NCBI GenBank assembly: GCA_030068075.1
Contig: CM057844.1
Coordinates: 930,001 to 994,000, forward strand
Length of the DNA: 64,000 nucleotides
Direction of reading: 5' to 3'
From: Paguma larvata
Lineage: Eukaryota; Chordata; Mammalia; Carnivora; Viverridae
The position numbers and the translations under genes were made by a program. Below, piece by piece: positions 45,691-58,512 of the stretch. Numbering within the stretch: position 1 is the first letter of the stretch; each line of letters opens with the position of its first letter. The notes under the pieces are model-generated. The model was not told the DNA's origin, ran no database searches, and was given only the letters and a program-made list of their open reading frames with translations.

Positions 45691-48600
45691 TTGGATTTAG
45701 GATTAATTTTGTGTGGCCATACAAAGCTCGTAGGACAGGTTGGTGTGCCATGTAAGGGACTGTTATGATCATGCGCATCTTCAGACCCCAAGGGAGGGTG
45801 TCTGTCTATGGGGGAAGAAGATGATGGGGTGAAAATTTGTAGCCCTTGTAAAGTACTCTGTTGCCACTTGACTTTATTCGTCCATGTCACACTGTACCAC
45901 GTTTGAGTGGGATGCTCTGTGTCACCCATGGCATCTCTCATGTCCTGGACATGTGGCCTGAGGAGGCAGCTAGGCTGAGCTGCACTGTCCTTCCTGAGCC
46001 CTTGTGGTGGCAGGAGACCTCTGATGGCTGCAGCCCTGACCCATAGCCCTTGGGGCCTCGGCCTCATGGCCCCAGTTACGTGGGACGGTTTTTGGGTGTT
46101 GGTGCTTCTTTCCTTATAGTCTAACCTGTTTTGCTGATCATTTATCACAAGGAAGAGAGAATGAGGCAAAGGAAGTAAGAATGGTCACCTTGACTTGAAA
46201 AAGGTTCACTCTGCTTTATGCTATCCCAGGTGCTACACAGTCCAAGGAAAGAAAACACAACCCGTTCTGGCCTGATAGGAGCTGTTTCTTAATGGGTTTT
46301 CGTGGTTAAGGGTCAGGAAGCCAGACCCCACAACCTGTTGGGTGTGTCTGTGGTGTTCTTTCTTGATACCTTTTCTCAGATTTCCCCCTTCCTGTAGGCT
46401 GGGGCCTCTCTGGGTCCTTCCAGGCATGCTCGCCCCCGTCTCCCTGTATTTTGGGATGAGGCTCCCTACCCTCTGTTTCATCTACCAACGCATTTCCATC
46501 TGCTTTCTGTCTCCCAGAAATTGATTGAAATCTCATGCCTGCTCACTGATGGTCTGCTTCCAATTCTTTTTGTGGTAACAGGTTTATATTCCCTTTTAAA
46601 TTTATTTTCTGGCTTGCAAGTGAGGAGAGACAAGCATGTGTGGTAAGCCTGGGACCAGAATGGTCCTCTGAGAAGGCAAATATACGTAGGAGTCAGGAAG
46701 CCACGCAGTCATTATATCCTAGCATGAATGATGTTGATCAGTGTCTTTGAAAGGGCATTTTGGAGCCCAGAGAGCTAGAGAGGGCCAGCTGTGTCTGAAC
46801 AGGAAGGCAGGAGGCAGTGTGAGGGCCATGGAGGAGAACACTGGGAACACTGAGAGGTGGGGGTGGAATCGGTGCAGGAGCAGCAGATGAGACCCAGGAT
46901 TGCCTTGTAAATGAGACCCAGAGCTTGCTTCGTTCTCAGTGGGACCTTTGGGGGCAGACTTGCACTGTTGGGACACCGTTTGAGGACTTCTGGCCAGATA
47001 TCAAGGCATTTCTTTTTATCCTTGCCAGGCCCCCAACTGATGCATAAACCAACTCCATGAGATGGAAAGTAAAAGGTTTAGAACTGTAACAAGTAAACAT
47101 CAGCTAGAAAAGTTTTCACCTAGCCCTTTATTCAAGAAAATAAAATGTAACAGGTAGTTCTTGTGCAGATTCTCACAGTGATGTCCTTTGAAAAGTCATG
47201 GGCAAACTTTTGGGTGCCCCAGCAAAGGCTTCTGTGCTGTCCTGGAGCAGGAATGGGGGCAGAGTGAGTGATTAGGGATGGAGGAGAAAGACTGTCCAGG
47301 TGGTCCCTTGGCTCAGGGGAGTGGTGTCCTGTCTCCACCCAGTGATGCTCTTCTGGGCACTGGCCCCCCAGTTCTTCCAGGCTTCTTCCCACCCAAGCAG
47401 CATTGGTGGAGCCCTAGGTAGGAGTGGAGAGGCATGTGGTGCGAGGTGAAGCCACTGATGCACACTCATGTGGCAGGGCCCCCAGATAGGTCAGTGGTTG
47501 GACCCTGAATTGGTTTCAAATGCCTTAGGTATAAGCAGTTCATTTCCTTTATCCTTTTAGATTCTTGTCCTTTTTTATAACTTCCTTTTTATATAAAATG
47601 GTTGTTGTTGTTGACTTCAACTCTAACATTGAACTCTTTCTTATTTGAAGCACTAACCATCAGCTTCCTTGCACCTAATGGAGGTCTCCTAAAGGAGGGA
47701 GCATGGGAAAGTCAGAGGGCAGAGTGAAGCATTGTAAGGACACAGCACATGACCTCCTGCTCTCCTCCAAGTGCTTCCAGATCCAACCCTCCCCTGAGGC
47801 CATGACCAAAAGGGTGCAGTGAGAAGGCTGAGTTAGAGCCTTGTACTTTCTGTGTCAGGAAGTGAACCCTCGGCAGCTCCTGTGCCTCCTTCCTCCTCAG
47901 CCCCTCTCTATGCTGGCCTAAGACTCCTGGCCAGGCAGAAGTCTCCTCTCAGTCTGACCCACACACATGTTTTTGGCCCCATATTTTCCTTCAGCCCACA
48001 AGGCTGGGCTGTCAGTTTGGATCCTCAGAGCCTGGGGACCGTGGCTCTCCTAGTACCCCTGGGGACTGCATCTCCCCTTGCCTCCGTGGGGGTCCCTTGG
48101 GCCCTGTGCACTCCAGCGGGTTCTTAATTTGATTTTAATTCTTTGTGTGCTGCCAGCAGGAGAGGAGGAACAGCCATCATGCCACATAGACCTCCACCGT
48201 GGGAGCCACAGATGCTGTGGATACCACATGGCTGCTGACCGTGGGAGCCCTGAAGGTATTGATTCGGCCTGGGTGGCCACCATCTCCTCTCACTTTGCTT
48301 TCCATGGTGGCAGTTGGTGGCATCTCTACTTCCTTCCCTTCCTGGGATGGGCCAAGCACAGGCTTTGCTGAGCCCCAACAGCACACAGTACCCTCCACCT
48401 CTTCCCCACGCTGGCTTAGGCACTGGATGCCCCCATAATACCGGGATGACCTGTCCTCATACCCAAGTGTCCTTGACCCTACTCAGCTTCGTGCCAGCTA
48501 TGATGAGAGAGAGTCAGGAGAGGAGTCACCTGGGGGCACAGGCCCAAGCTGAAGGGCTCACCTCTGCTGGCAGGGGAGTAGGGGCAGCCAGATCTTTCTG

Positions 48601-49175
48601 GTCTGAATGGCTGCCAACCCCCTGCCCCCACAGTGTCCATTACCAGACAAAAGAAGCCAAGGTCACCACGCTGCCCCCTCCTGCTGGGCTCCCCAGGCCA
48701 CGTTGTGGCCTAGACCTGGGCACTCACCCCCAGGAACACGGAGTTACCCACCTCTGCTGGACCTCAGACAGACTTGACTCCAATCACTGTGCCCTGCTGG
48801 GGGTAAATTTCATGTTATGTGAATTATAGCTCAATAAAAAGTTGTTTCAGAAAAATATTATAAAAAATGAGCTGTGAGACATCTGTTGTATGAACTGGGT
48901 ATTAGAATCCATTGCTTCTCTACTGGGAGGGTGTAAGCTAGGAAGACTTCTGCTGGCACAGCTGTGAACAAAGGCGTGTCCTGCTGCCAGCCATGTGCAG
49001 GCTCCTCTGCAGGAAGATGACGTGAAGTTGTAGCTTATGGTGACAGCCCAAGTGAACCTTCTCTCCTCAACCAAGTATGGATCTTGGGACCAGTTTGCTC
49101 AGTCAAGACTGCTGGGTGGGGTGAGGCAGAGGATGAGATAGACAGGAAGCTGGCAGGAAAGCTCAGGGCCCTACG
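45691..49175. other. Single-copy sequence, nothing recognised
   Basis: About 3.5 kb, GC-moderate. A plus-strand open frame at 48314-48829 (171 codons) has no recognisable domain. CTCAATAAAAAG near 48831 looks like a poly(A) signal or the end of an old L1. No gene is supported. Confidence 0.3.
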
Positions 49176-49188
49176 AGGGTGGTGATTT

Positions 49189-49217
49189 AAAAAAAATTTT
49201 TTTAAGGCTTATTTATT

Positions 49218-49265
<48 letters not shown>

Positions 49266-49418
49266 GAGAGAGGGAGACACAGACTCCAAAGCAGGCTCCA
49301 GGCTCTGTGATGTCAGTACAGAGCCTGATGTGGTGCTTGAACTCACGAAATGGTGAGATCATGACCTGACCTGAGCTGAAGTTGGACACTTAAGTGACTG
49401 AGCCATCCAGGTGCCCCA
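49189..49418 (-). mobile_element. CAN SINE with long (GA)n
   Basis: GA run at 49224-49262. Target duplication AGGGTGGTGATTT at 49176-49188 and 49419-49431, perfect over 13 bases. Confidence 0.95.
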
Positions 49419-49431
49419 AGGGTGGTGATTT

Positions 49432-50679
49432 TGAAGACATGGTGGCCCTGCCCTTTAGTAAATGAGGCTTAGCCAGTAAGTAGCCAGTAAGGTCAGCAGC
49501 TTCTTCTCTGTGTGGGGAATTGGGGGGCAGTGGGTGTTTGGTGGAACCAGGGGGGCGCAGTGGAGCAGAAGCCTGGGGTCAGTGAGACTCACTACAGGCA
49601 GAGCCACAGCCACTATCCCCCAGGAGAACAGGGTTGGCAAGATCTAGATTGGGTGTTAGCACCCCAGAGTGACCTGAAATTGAGGATAGAACTTCTACCC
49701 AAAGGAGAGTAGAAATGCTGGGCAGGGGTATAAGGATGGAGCCTGGGATGGATTGACTGTCACCATGGGGAGGAGACGGAGGTGGTGCTGCAAATTTGGG
49801 GACATGCTCTATGGTAGTCTGTAATATGGGGGTCCCCAGTGAAGCAAGCCTGCTGGTATACATGTCCTGTGTGGTCCCCTGACCTGTGACTTGCTTTAAC
49901 CAATAAATTGCAGAGGAAATGACACCACGCCAGTTCTAGGCTTAAGCTGCAAAGGGGCCTCTGTTTGTGTGCTCAGAGAGCGCTGATTCCAGTGGAGGAA
50001 TTGAGGTCCAGCTGTCTCAACATCCAGCTGAGGTCAAGCCCCCAGCCATACAAATGACCACTGGTGAGGCCAGTAGGAAAGCCTAGCTCAGCTTGCAGAA
50101 TGACGAGCAATTAAACCATGGTTTGAAGTCACTGAGTTTTGGGATTGCTAGACCTGCCCACTCCAGGTTTGTCTCTCTGACTCCTGACTGGTGGGCAGAG
50201 GTAGCTTTTCTTCCTGCTGCTCTGGATGGGATTGGCCCAGGCCCTGGGAGGGGTTGATGCAGCAGGTAGAGAGAGTCAGTGAGAGGCCAGCTGGCAAGGT
50301 GCCAGCAGAAGTTTTTGAGCTCAAACTGCATCTCTGGGATGGGGCTGCTGTGCCCATGATGTCCGGGGAGGGTATAGCTCTCCAGGTGGTACTAATCTGC
50401 CACGGGCCAGATGACCCCTTAAAGATCAGCCGACTTTTTTTCCCAGACTGTGACCCAATCTATGGAATCATTCAAAGAGCAGTGCAAGTGTTACCTGTCA
50501 TAGGCATGGTGTGTGTCATCCTGTTCCTCACTGAATCAGCATCAAGTACAGTATCTGACACAGGTGGGCTCAGGTACCATAGACATGGATGATTGGTGAG
50601 TGGGAGCTTCTCCAGTGGCTTCAATGGCTGGCTCCCTCCTTAGCCCTTAGTATAGGTTTTGAGCTGCTCTATGTAAACA
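49432..50679. other. Mostly single-copy; 49865-50155 probably an ancient repeat
   Basis: GACTTGCTTTAACCAATAAATTGCAG through to AAGTCACTGAGTTTTGGG resembles a widespread mammalian repeat whose class I cannot fix. A 133-codon open frame at 50191-50592 has no recognisable domain. Confidence 0.35.
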
Positions 50680-50770
50680 GACTGTATGCTTTGGGAGCCC
50701 AGGACCAGATCTTGAATCATTTTCTATCTTGGGGTCTGGAAGGGTGCCTCACACACAGAAGGTTGTTGCA
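50680..50770 (+). mobile_element. L2 fragment
   Basis: CTGTATGCTTTGGGAGCCCAGGACC and GGTGCCTCACACACAG are L2 3' text. Confidence 0.5.
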
Positions 50771-51418
50771 TGAGGAAAGTGTAGATAGGAAGAGCAGGCT
50801 CTGGGCAGGAAATCGGGAGTCTTGAGTCTCTGCAAGAAACAGGGCTGTGGATGCTTCTTCTGGAGACAGGAACAGCTTGACTACAGGGAAGATGGGAGCT
50901 GACAAAGGAAAACAACCTTTCTCGCTTTCTTCAGGCAAAGACAATCTCAAATCTGTTTTGTGTCAATAATCCCAAGTTAATCAAAATTTAGCTATTATGA
51001 CTGAGACACTTATAATCTCACTTGCTGATGTCTTTCTCCATATTCTCTTCCAACAGTGGAGCAAGGAGGAAGGGTGAGAGGGTGTGTGGACAGATCCGTG
51101 ATGGCTTCATGCACCAGAAGGGTTTTATGGGGTGTGGAGCCCACACTGCAGAGTTCATTGTACTCCAGATTCACAGCTTTTTGTTATTGGTGGTCCTTGA
51201 ACTCTACTTGCTGTCCCTCCCACTTTACTGGCCCCAACCCCACCTCCCTGCACACTTTCACTCTGTTTGGTGAAAGCTTGTGAGGCATGCAAGGTGGTTT
51301 TGTGTGTTTCTGATGTGCACATATGGAAATGTGCTTCCCATCTTCCATTTCTTACCTTTGTTCTTGACACGATGTGCTTCAGACCTACCCATGGTGCTTC
51401 CTGGGTATCTGGCACTGC
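50771..51418. other. Single-copy sequence, nothing recognised
   Basis: No gene or repeat recognised. Confidence 0.3.
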
Positions 51419-51649
51419 TTTTTTTTTTTTTTTTTTTATAGCTGTTTAGTATTTTTAGGTGCATTAAAGGCCTTTCGATTAATCGCGATGGCTCACTGAT
51501 TGTCCTGAATTCTTTCATGATGTCTTGAGGAACATCCCTCATGTGTTTCCTCAAAGATATTCGGAGTGCAGTCTGGGTCATTGCCTCTTTCCCTCCACTC
51601 CAGAGTATTTCATATTTTTTGATACCCATATTGGTACACTTTCTTGCTT
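51419..51649 (-). other. Possible retrocopy fragment ending in a poly(A) tract
   Basis: A T run at 51419-51438 would be a poly(A) tail for minus-strand sequence upstream of it. The minus-strand frame from 51629 reads MGIKKYEILWSGGKEAMTQT and goes open into the tail. No AATAAA is next to the tail, no target duplication was found, and I do not recognise the protein. Confidence 0.2.
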
Positions 51650-52205
51650 CATTTTACATGCTTGGCAATGTTTGATTGGGCAATGTTTGAGCAATGTTTG
51701 ATTGTTTGAATGTTTCATTACAAATTTTACCTTGTTGGATACTTGATACTTTTTCATTTCTATAAACGCTTTTGAGCTTTTGACTGGACAGAGTTATATT
51801 ACTTAGAAAGAGTTTGATCCATTTGGGTTTCACTTTTAAACACTGTTAGGGGAAACGAGAGTGGCCTTTACCTTTGGGCTAGTGCTCTCCATGAATGAGG
51901 CCAGGTTCCTCCGAGGACTCTGCCCAGTGCCCTGTGAATAATGAGGTTCCCAGCATGGCAGGTGGGAGCGTGTACCACTCCTGACTCTGTGTGAGCACCT
52001 GGGACACACTCTCAGTCTTTTGGGCCAGTCTCAGCCTCTCTCACCTGAGGACTTGGGACTCTGCAGATCTCCAAGTGCATCTGCACTGCTCTCTTCTCAC
52101 TGAGTTTTCTTTTGAGGGCTCCCCTACACCGCAGCTGAGACACTCTCTGTGCTGAGTTTTGTTCCCTATCTCAGGCACTGTGTCTTTTGCTGCCTGAGGC
52201 CCAAA
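51650..52205 (-). mobile_element. Ancient L1-like 5' region
   Basis: TTACCTTGTTGGATACTTGAT, GTTTGATCCATTTGGG and GCCCTGTGAATAATGAGG match reversed 5' text of old L1s. Contains small GCAATGTTTGA repeats at 51663-51705. Confidence 0.45.
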
Positions 52206-52500
52206 TCTTGAAAATAGTTACTTCATATATTTTGTTCTATTTTTATCTTGTTTCAGATGTGTGTGTGAACAGTTTTATTTTTGGAATAATTTTAGATTAC
52301 AGAAAAGTTGCAAAGTTGCAAAGACAGTTCAGAGAATATAACCCCCACTCAGTTACCTCTAATGTTAATATCTTAAATTACCATAGTAACATTGGTTCAA
52401 ACTAAGACCATAATGTCCATTGGTACATCACTATCAACCAAACTCCAGAAACTGAATATCCAACTAAGCCACTCTTGATCACTGCCCCTCAGTAACTGTG
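52206..52500 (-). mobile_element. Ancient L1-related repeat
   Basis: TAGATTACAGAAAAGTTGCAAAG and CCATTGGTACATCACTATC match an ancient mammalian repeat, probably L1-derived. Confidence 0.45.
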
Positions 52501-52594
52501 TGACATAATACATGTGTTATGTTTTAAGCCATTAATTTGGGGAAAAATCTTTACACAGCACTAGATTACCTGTACATATATCTAATGCATACCC

Positions 52595-52900
52595 ACCTCT
52601 AAGTCTTTGTTCACATTGTTTCCTCCATCTATGCCTCCCGTATCGTTGTATTCCCATGTGCCAATTCAACCACATTTCAAGACTCAGCTTCCTTACAAAA
52701 TGCCTCTTGATTCCCTTAGATGGAAGAATTTTTCCTTTATCTGAGCCTTATTGCCCTGTCTGTGCATACCTTTCACCCATCTTCTCCCTTGTATCAGCTT
52801 TCATATGTGATTTTTCCTCCTCTATTGGTCTGTGACTCCTGCAGGCAGCATCTGGGTCAGGAATTGAGTATTTGTGACTCGGTGGCTGACTTGTCCCCTG
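52595..52900 (+). mobile_element. L2 fragment
   Basis: TTTCAAGACTCAGCTTCC and TGCCTCTTGATTCCC followed by GTCTGTGACTCCTGCAGGCAGC follow the L2 3' region. Confidence 0.6.
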
Positions 52901-53930
52901 TAGGGTGTTGTTTTATCCTCACTCACATTTGAATGTGCTTCCACACCTGGCCTCTGTAGGCTCATCCAAGTCTGTACATACTGTTGGTGCCATAAGTTAC
53001 CCACACTATGAATGGGAGAGTTGATATTCCACGTCTGGATTCTTTCAGGATGTGGGATTGAAGAACTTTTTGGGGAGAAGACTCTGGGGAGAAACAGATC
53101 AAGTCCATCCTTATTTGCTAGGAAAAGCTCCTGGAGTTGTTCTGATGAAGCCACAAATGTGTCTCCTGGAGCATGGAATGCTGCCAGCAAGCTACCTGAG
53201 AGAGAGGAATGAGCAACTTTCCACCCCTAGTGTGTCTCTGCAGGAACAGTAAACAAATTCCTTGGTTTATGGAATCTTAGCCCATTTAAAGAAACTTAGC
53301 AGAAAAGCTGATGAGGCTCCCGTTGCTGCTAACAAGTTGTCCTTCACCCTGTTTCAACAATAGCTCTTGGTCCCACACATTCTGTGCAGCCCATCAACAT
53401 GGGGCCAGGGCACTCTGGGGACCATGCCAACTCCACCTGGTGACATTGCCTTGCAAATCACCTGGACCAACAGGGCTAGCAGCTGTTCTAGTAACAGGCA
53501 TCTGCCCCAAGAAGGAAGGACAGAGCCACTAGGATCATAAGATGAGTGAGGACGACCACTTCATGGATGAAGGGAGCAGTCTAGGCCCTTCTGCAAGTCA
53601 CTGTGCTTTCCAAGATAGAAGACAGAGCCCTGGCAGAAGGAACCAGAGGCGACAGAGGTCTGGGCTGTCTTTCTCCTTCCTGAGTTTGCACCCAGCCGGT
53701 CATCTCCATGTCCTCCTTTGTCCTCACCCTGGCCTATCCCCTTCCCTGAGGTGACCTCTGTCTGAGGAGACATCTTCCAATCTGCCTTTTCTCCAACTCC
53801 CCTTTTGAACCACAAACATGAAATTACACTGTTCTGCAATTTGCCTTCATCCGCTTCACAGCATTCTGTCTAAATCTTTCCATGTTTGTATAAGGGTCAA
53901 TCTTATCTTTTTTTTAAAAAAAACAAAACA
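52901..53930. other. Single-copy sequence, nothing recognised
   Basis: No gene is supported. An A-rich CAAAACAAAAC run ends it. Confidence 0.3.
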
Positions 53931-53934
53931 AAAC

Positions 53935-54060
53935 AGCTTTACTGAAATATAACTGACATATGATAAACTGCACGTATTTAATATACGCAATCTCGTTTTA
54001 AAAATAATCTCAACCATTTAAAAGTGTACAGGTAAGTATTTGGCATTATTGACTGTATTT
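53935..54060 (-). mobile_element. L1 3' UTR fragment
   Basis: TTTACTGAAATATAACTGACATATG is reversed L1 3' end. 54061-54369 holds nothing I can name. Confidence 0.6.
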
Positions 54061-54369
54061 AGTCCATCTATTCCTATGTTATTCACTTATTCTTTCATTT
54101 TTATTATTCTCTTCCTTTTATGCACTTATCTGTTCTCAACTTCCTAAGTGGGAAGCTTAGCTAATACTCCCCTAAACATTAAAGGCATAAGCTTTCTCAT
54201 AAGAATCACTGTGCCTGTATGACACAGGACTTGCTGTGCAGTATTTTTGTTATTATTCAATGCTAAGTGATTTGTTTTGTCCATGACGATGTCTTCTTGG
54301 ATTTATTTATTACTTCCTTTCTCCATGAGTAATTTAGAAGATGTTTTTTAAAATTTCTAAACATATGGT

Positions 54370-55255
54370 GTTGTTGTGAATATCTTTTTTTCAATTCATA
54401 TAGCACATAAGGATGCATATTCTGAATGTACAAAAATCTTCTACAAGCTAAAAAGAAATAGATTGGCAATCCAATAGAGAAACAAACAGTGGGTTTGAAC
54501 TGATAACTCCAAGAAGCGGAAGCTAGTACACATGTGGACACATAGTTGACTTTGTGTGTCATCGGGTAATGTAAATAAACTCTTAAGAAACAAATTCATC
54601 CATATGATTTGCAGCAATAAGTGATAAATACAAAGTATTGACAAGGATGTAGGGAAGTGGAAATTCTTTTTTTAAAAATTTATCTATTTAATTCAAGTTA
54701 GTTAACATAAGTGTAGTACTGGTTTCAGGAGTAGAACCCAGTGATTCATCTCTTACATATCACACCCAGTGTTCATACCGACAAGTGCCCTCTTTAATGC
54801 CCATCACCCAGTTAGTCCATCTCCCACCCATCTCCCCTCCAGCAACTCTCAGTTTATTCTCTGTATTTAAGGGTCTCTTATAGTTTGCCTCCCTCTCTGT
54901 TTTTATCTCATTTTCCCCTATGTTCATCTGTTTTGTTTCTTAAATTCCACATGAAATCATATGATATTTGTCTTTCTCTGACTGACTTTTTCCACTTGGC
55001 ATAATGCACTCTAGTTCCATTCACATTGTCGCAAATGGCAAGATTTCATTCTTTTTGATCATTGAGTAATATTCCACTGTATATGTATACCACATCTTCT
55101 TTATCCATTCATCAGTCGATGGACATTTGGGGAAATGGAAATTCTTACACATGATTGTTGAGGTTAGTACAAATGCTTAGAAGAGCAATTTGGCAATATG
55201 AACTAACTCATTGACCTATGTGTTATTTCAAAGCGTATTACTTATTACTTAATTT
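54370..55255 (+). mobile_element. Old L1 ORF2 fragment split by a young L1
   Basis: Plus-strand text 54370-54668 (GACAAGGATGTAGGGAAGTGG) resumes at 55147 (ACACATGATTGTTGAGG). Confidence 0.65.
54669..55130 (-). mobile_element. Young 5'-truncated L1 3' end
   Basis: Reversed felid L1 3' UTR and ORF2 end (CACACCCAGTGTTCATACCG, CATTCATCAGTCGATGGAC). Target duplication GGAAGTGGAAATTCTT (54653-54668) against GGAAATGGAAATTCTT (55131-55146). Confidence 0.9.
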
Positions 55256-55519
55256 CCAAACATACGGTGATTTTCTATTTATTTTTAAATGATTTTTTCT
55301 AGTTTACTTTTACTATAGATGTATTCTGTTGATTTTAGTCCTTTGAACTTTGTTGAGACCCACCTTGTGGCTCCGCATGGTTCATTTTTGTAAATGCTCC
55401 ATGTATACTTGGAAACAATGCATATCTTACAATTATTAGGAGTCAGGTCAAGTTTGTTTATTGGGTTGTATCTCCTCTCTGCTTTTTTTTTTTTTTTTTT
55501 GGTCTGTGTGTTTTTCCAG

Positions 55520-55738
55520 TTATTTAAAAAAATATTTTTTAATGTTTATTTATTTTTGAGAGAGAGAGAGTACGAGTGAGAGAGGGGCAGAGAGAGAGGG
55601 AGACACAGAATCTGAAGAAGGCTCCAGGCTCTGAGCTGTTAGCACAGAGCGTGATGTGGGGCTCAAACTCATAGACCATGAGATTATGACCTGAGCTGAC
55701 CTGGGTGGCCCAACCAAATGAGCCACCCAGGTGTCCCT
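55520..55738 (-). mobile_element. CAN SINE
   Basis: AATGTTTATTTATTTTTGAGAGAG tail to the GAGCCACCCAGGTGTCCC head. Confidence 0.93.
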
Positions 55739-57206
55739 TGTTTTACATTATTGAAAGAAGTTAAAATCTCCCTCTGTGATTGTGGTTTTGTCTATTTTTT
55801 TTCTTCAGTCCCTCCAGTTTTCACTATATGTGTCTTGAGGCTATGTTATTAAGTGTTCCAAGTTTAGGACTATTGTCCTTTCTCTTTGGTTGGCACCTTT
55901 TATCATTCTGGAACATCTCTCACTTCTGCTTTCTGTCTGCTATTAGTATTTCCGTACCAGCTTTCTTTCTGTTAGAATTGCCTAGTGAGTTTCTTTTATC
56001 ATCTTAGTTTCAACTTTTCTGCAGTCTTCTATTTGAATGTGTCCCTTGTATTTTATTCTTTCATTAATTATTTGATTAGTTTCAGTCACTAAATATTTGC
56101 TGATGACTGCCATGGCAAACACGTACTTGGGAGACTGAGAAAGCAGGCATGCAGCACCCTCACTCAATGCCTTGGGGACGTGCAGTCACCCCAGGATGAC
56201 AGTGGTTTAGCAGACTTTCATCGACTATCTTTTTCCATTGTCTCTCTGGTAACCTAGGTGGCCTATGGTTTAGTTTATTGATCTCAGAGAGTTACCAGAT
56301 TATTCTTAAATACTTGTATTCAAAAGATCCATTTTTTTCCAGAGCACCTTTAGACTTGGACTTGACTACTTGTTTCGCATTCATTCACTTCCTTTGGGAA
56401 CTGGTGTGAAGCTCTCTGTCCTTGTGGCCTGTCTCTCCCCTGGGCACAATCTCTGAGTCACTACTTTGGAGATAGGGTGAGATCTTAGTCTCTGGTCTTC
56501 TTGGCTTACCTCTCACAGCAGGAAGCCTCCATCCTATGAGTTAGTTGTGGGGGGAGGGTGGTCAGGGTCCCAGTATTCTAACCTTCCCACTGAAGTTAGG
56601 GTCTCTACCTTATGAATGAGGGATGAGGGTAGGAAGGGACCTCTTGAACTCTCAGTCACATTTGCCAGGAATTTAGCTTCTGCAACTCAGAGTTGGAGTG
56701 GAAGAGAAATGCTGATTTCCTGCCTTCTCAGTGATACCATATTCCTTGATATCATATCATATCCATTGATTGGGAATGGAAATGATAGGGAGCCCCATCT
56801 CCATGACCTTACCCTATGGAGTGGAGCTTCCATCAAGCTGAGGCAAGACAAGGGAGGGAGAGAGCTGGGGCTTAAGTTCCACAGGTTATAGCAATTCCAA
56901 CTCAGATTTAGTAAATTTTCTTGACCAAATATTCCTTCAGTTGTTCTATACTCTTAGGGAAATTTCCAGAGACTAAAAAAATGGTTTTTATTTAGAAAAA
57001 TTAATTTTTACCAGTTATGGTTGTTTCACTGGAAAGCAGGTCTGCAAGGCTCCTCACACTGGTATTCCAGAAGTATAATTTTACTTATCTGTTTACTTAA
57101 TGTATTATTGATTTATACTTTTAGTGCTTTTCTTATTTTGTATTTTTATTTCTTTCAAATGTGAATTCTGTGTAATTTTGTCTGTTCTATATTATAACCT
57201 GTCCAT

Positions 57207-57377
57207 TGAGAGAGATAGAGAAAGAGAGAGAAGATGAGAGAATGAGTGGGGAAGGGAAGAGAGAGAGGGAGAGAGAGAATCCCAAGCAGCCTCTGCACTT
57301 TCGGTGCAGAGTCCAATGCAGGGCTCAATCTCATGAACCTTCAGATCATGACCTGACTGAGCCACCCAGGCACCCCG
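57207..57377 (-). mobile_element. CAN SINE, truncated
   Basis: GA-rich start and TGAGCCACCCAGGCACCCC head; part of the body (the AGTTGGA box) is deleted. Confidence 0.88.
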
Positions 57378-58043
57378 AGTTTTAAATTTCAATATTATTA
57401 GTTTCATTTTCAGAAATTCCATTTGGTACTTTATTAAAGCTATATGGTCAAATTTGATCATCTGTTATTTCTTCATTTTTATTTTTAGAAGTATATTAGG
57501 CATATTTTTATTTTTAAATTCTTATCTCCAGTATGTGCAGTGCAATTCTCTCTCTTCATGTTATTATTACTATTACTATTGCTATTATTTTTATTTTTAA
57601 AAATGGGTACGGTCTGACAAAGTACAGTCAACATACAATGTAAATTAGTTTCAGGTGTACAATATAGTGGTTCCAAATTTATATACATTATGAAATGCTC
57701 ATCACAAGTGTAGTCACCATCTGTCACCTTAAAAAGTTATTACGATATTATTGATGATATATCCTATGATGTATTTTACATCACCGTAATTTATTTATTT
57801 TATATCTGGAAGCTGGAACACCTTAATCCCTGTCACCCCATCTCCTCTGGCAACCACCATTTAGTCTCTGTATTTATGAGTCTTCTACTGTTTGTTTTTG
57901 TTGTTAAAGATTCCGCATATAAGTGAAATCATATGGTATTTGTCTTTCTTAGTCTGACTTATTTCACTTAGCAAAATACCCTCTGGGTCTATCCATAGTG
58001 TTGCAAATGGCAAGATTTTATTTTTATTTATGACTGAGTAATA

Positions 58044-58088
<45 letters not shown>

Positions 58089-58354
58089 ACACCATGTTTC
58101 CTTTATCTATTCATATATTGATGGACTCTTAGTTTGCTTTCATATCTTGGCTATTATAAATAATGCTACAGTGAACATAAGGGTACATATATATTTTTGA
58201 TTGTTTTTATTTTCTTCAGGGAAATACCCAAAAGTGGTATTATTATACCCATCATATGGTATTTCTATTTTCAATTCTTTGAAGAAACTTGATACTGTTT
58301 TCCATTGTGGCTGCAACAGTTTACATTCCCATTAAGGGTGCACAAGGGTTCCTT

Positions 58355-58512
58355 GGGGTGCCTAGTGACTCCTTCAGTTAAGTGTCCAACTCTTGATTTC
58401 AGCTCAGGTCATGATCCCAGGGTCATGGAATTGAGCCCCACGTTGGGCTCCATGCTGAGCTTGGATGCTGCTTAAGATTCTCTCTCTTTCCCTCTGCCCC
58501 TCTCCTCTGTAA
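58355..58512 (+). mobile_element. Older CAN SINE subfamily
   Basis: GGGGTGCCTAGTGACTCC head, but the body ATGATCCCAGGGTCATGGAATTG and GCTGCTTAAGATTCTC differ from the felid-type copies and resemble carnivore-wide SINEs. Confidence 0.88.

Larger units (their letters stand above)
55260..57590 (-). mobile_element. Old L1 pieces (ORF2 5' part and 5' region)
   Basis: GATGTATTCTGTTGATTTTAG and GTGTCCCTTGTATTTTATTC are reversed ORF2 text; 56400-56880 resembles an L1 5' UTR. Interrupted by SINEs at 55520 and 57207; an (ATT)n run lies at 57558-57600. Confidence 0.55.

Noticed and set aside
45681..46169. 162-codon minus-strand frame
   Set aside because: No recognisable domain and no supporting signals; starts inside single-copy noncoding sequence and ends in a MIR.
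48314..48829. 171-codon plus-strand frame followed by AATAAA
   Set aside because: No domain, no splice or promoter context, and overlapping frames of similar length on both strands; AATAAA is likely chance or an old L1 end.
50191..50592. 133-codon frame with a hydrophobic stretch
   Set aside because: The hydrophobic run is short, no start context or family match is evident, and no exon boundaries fit.
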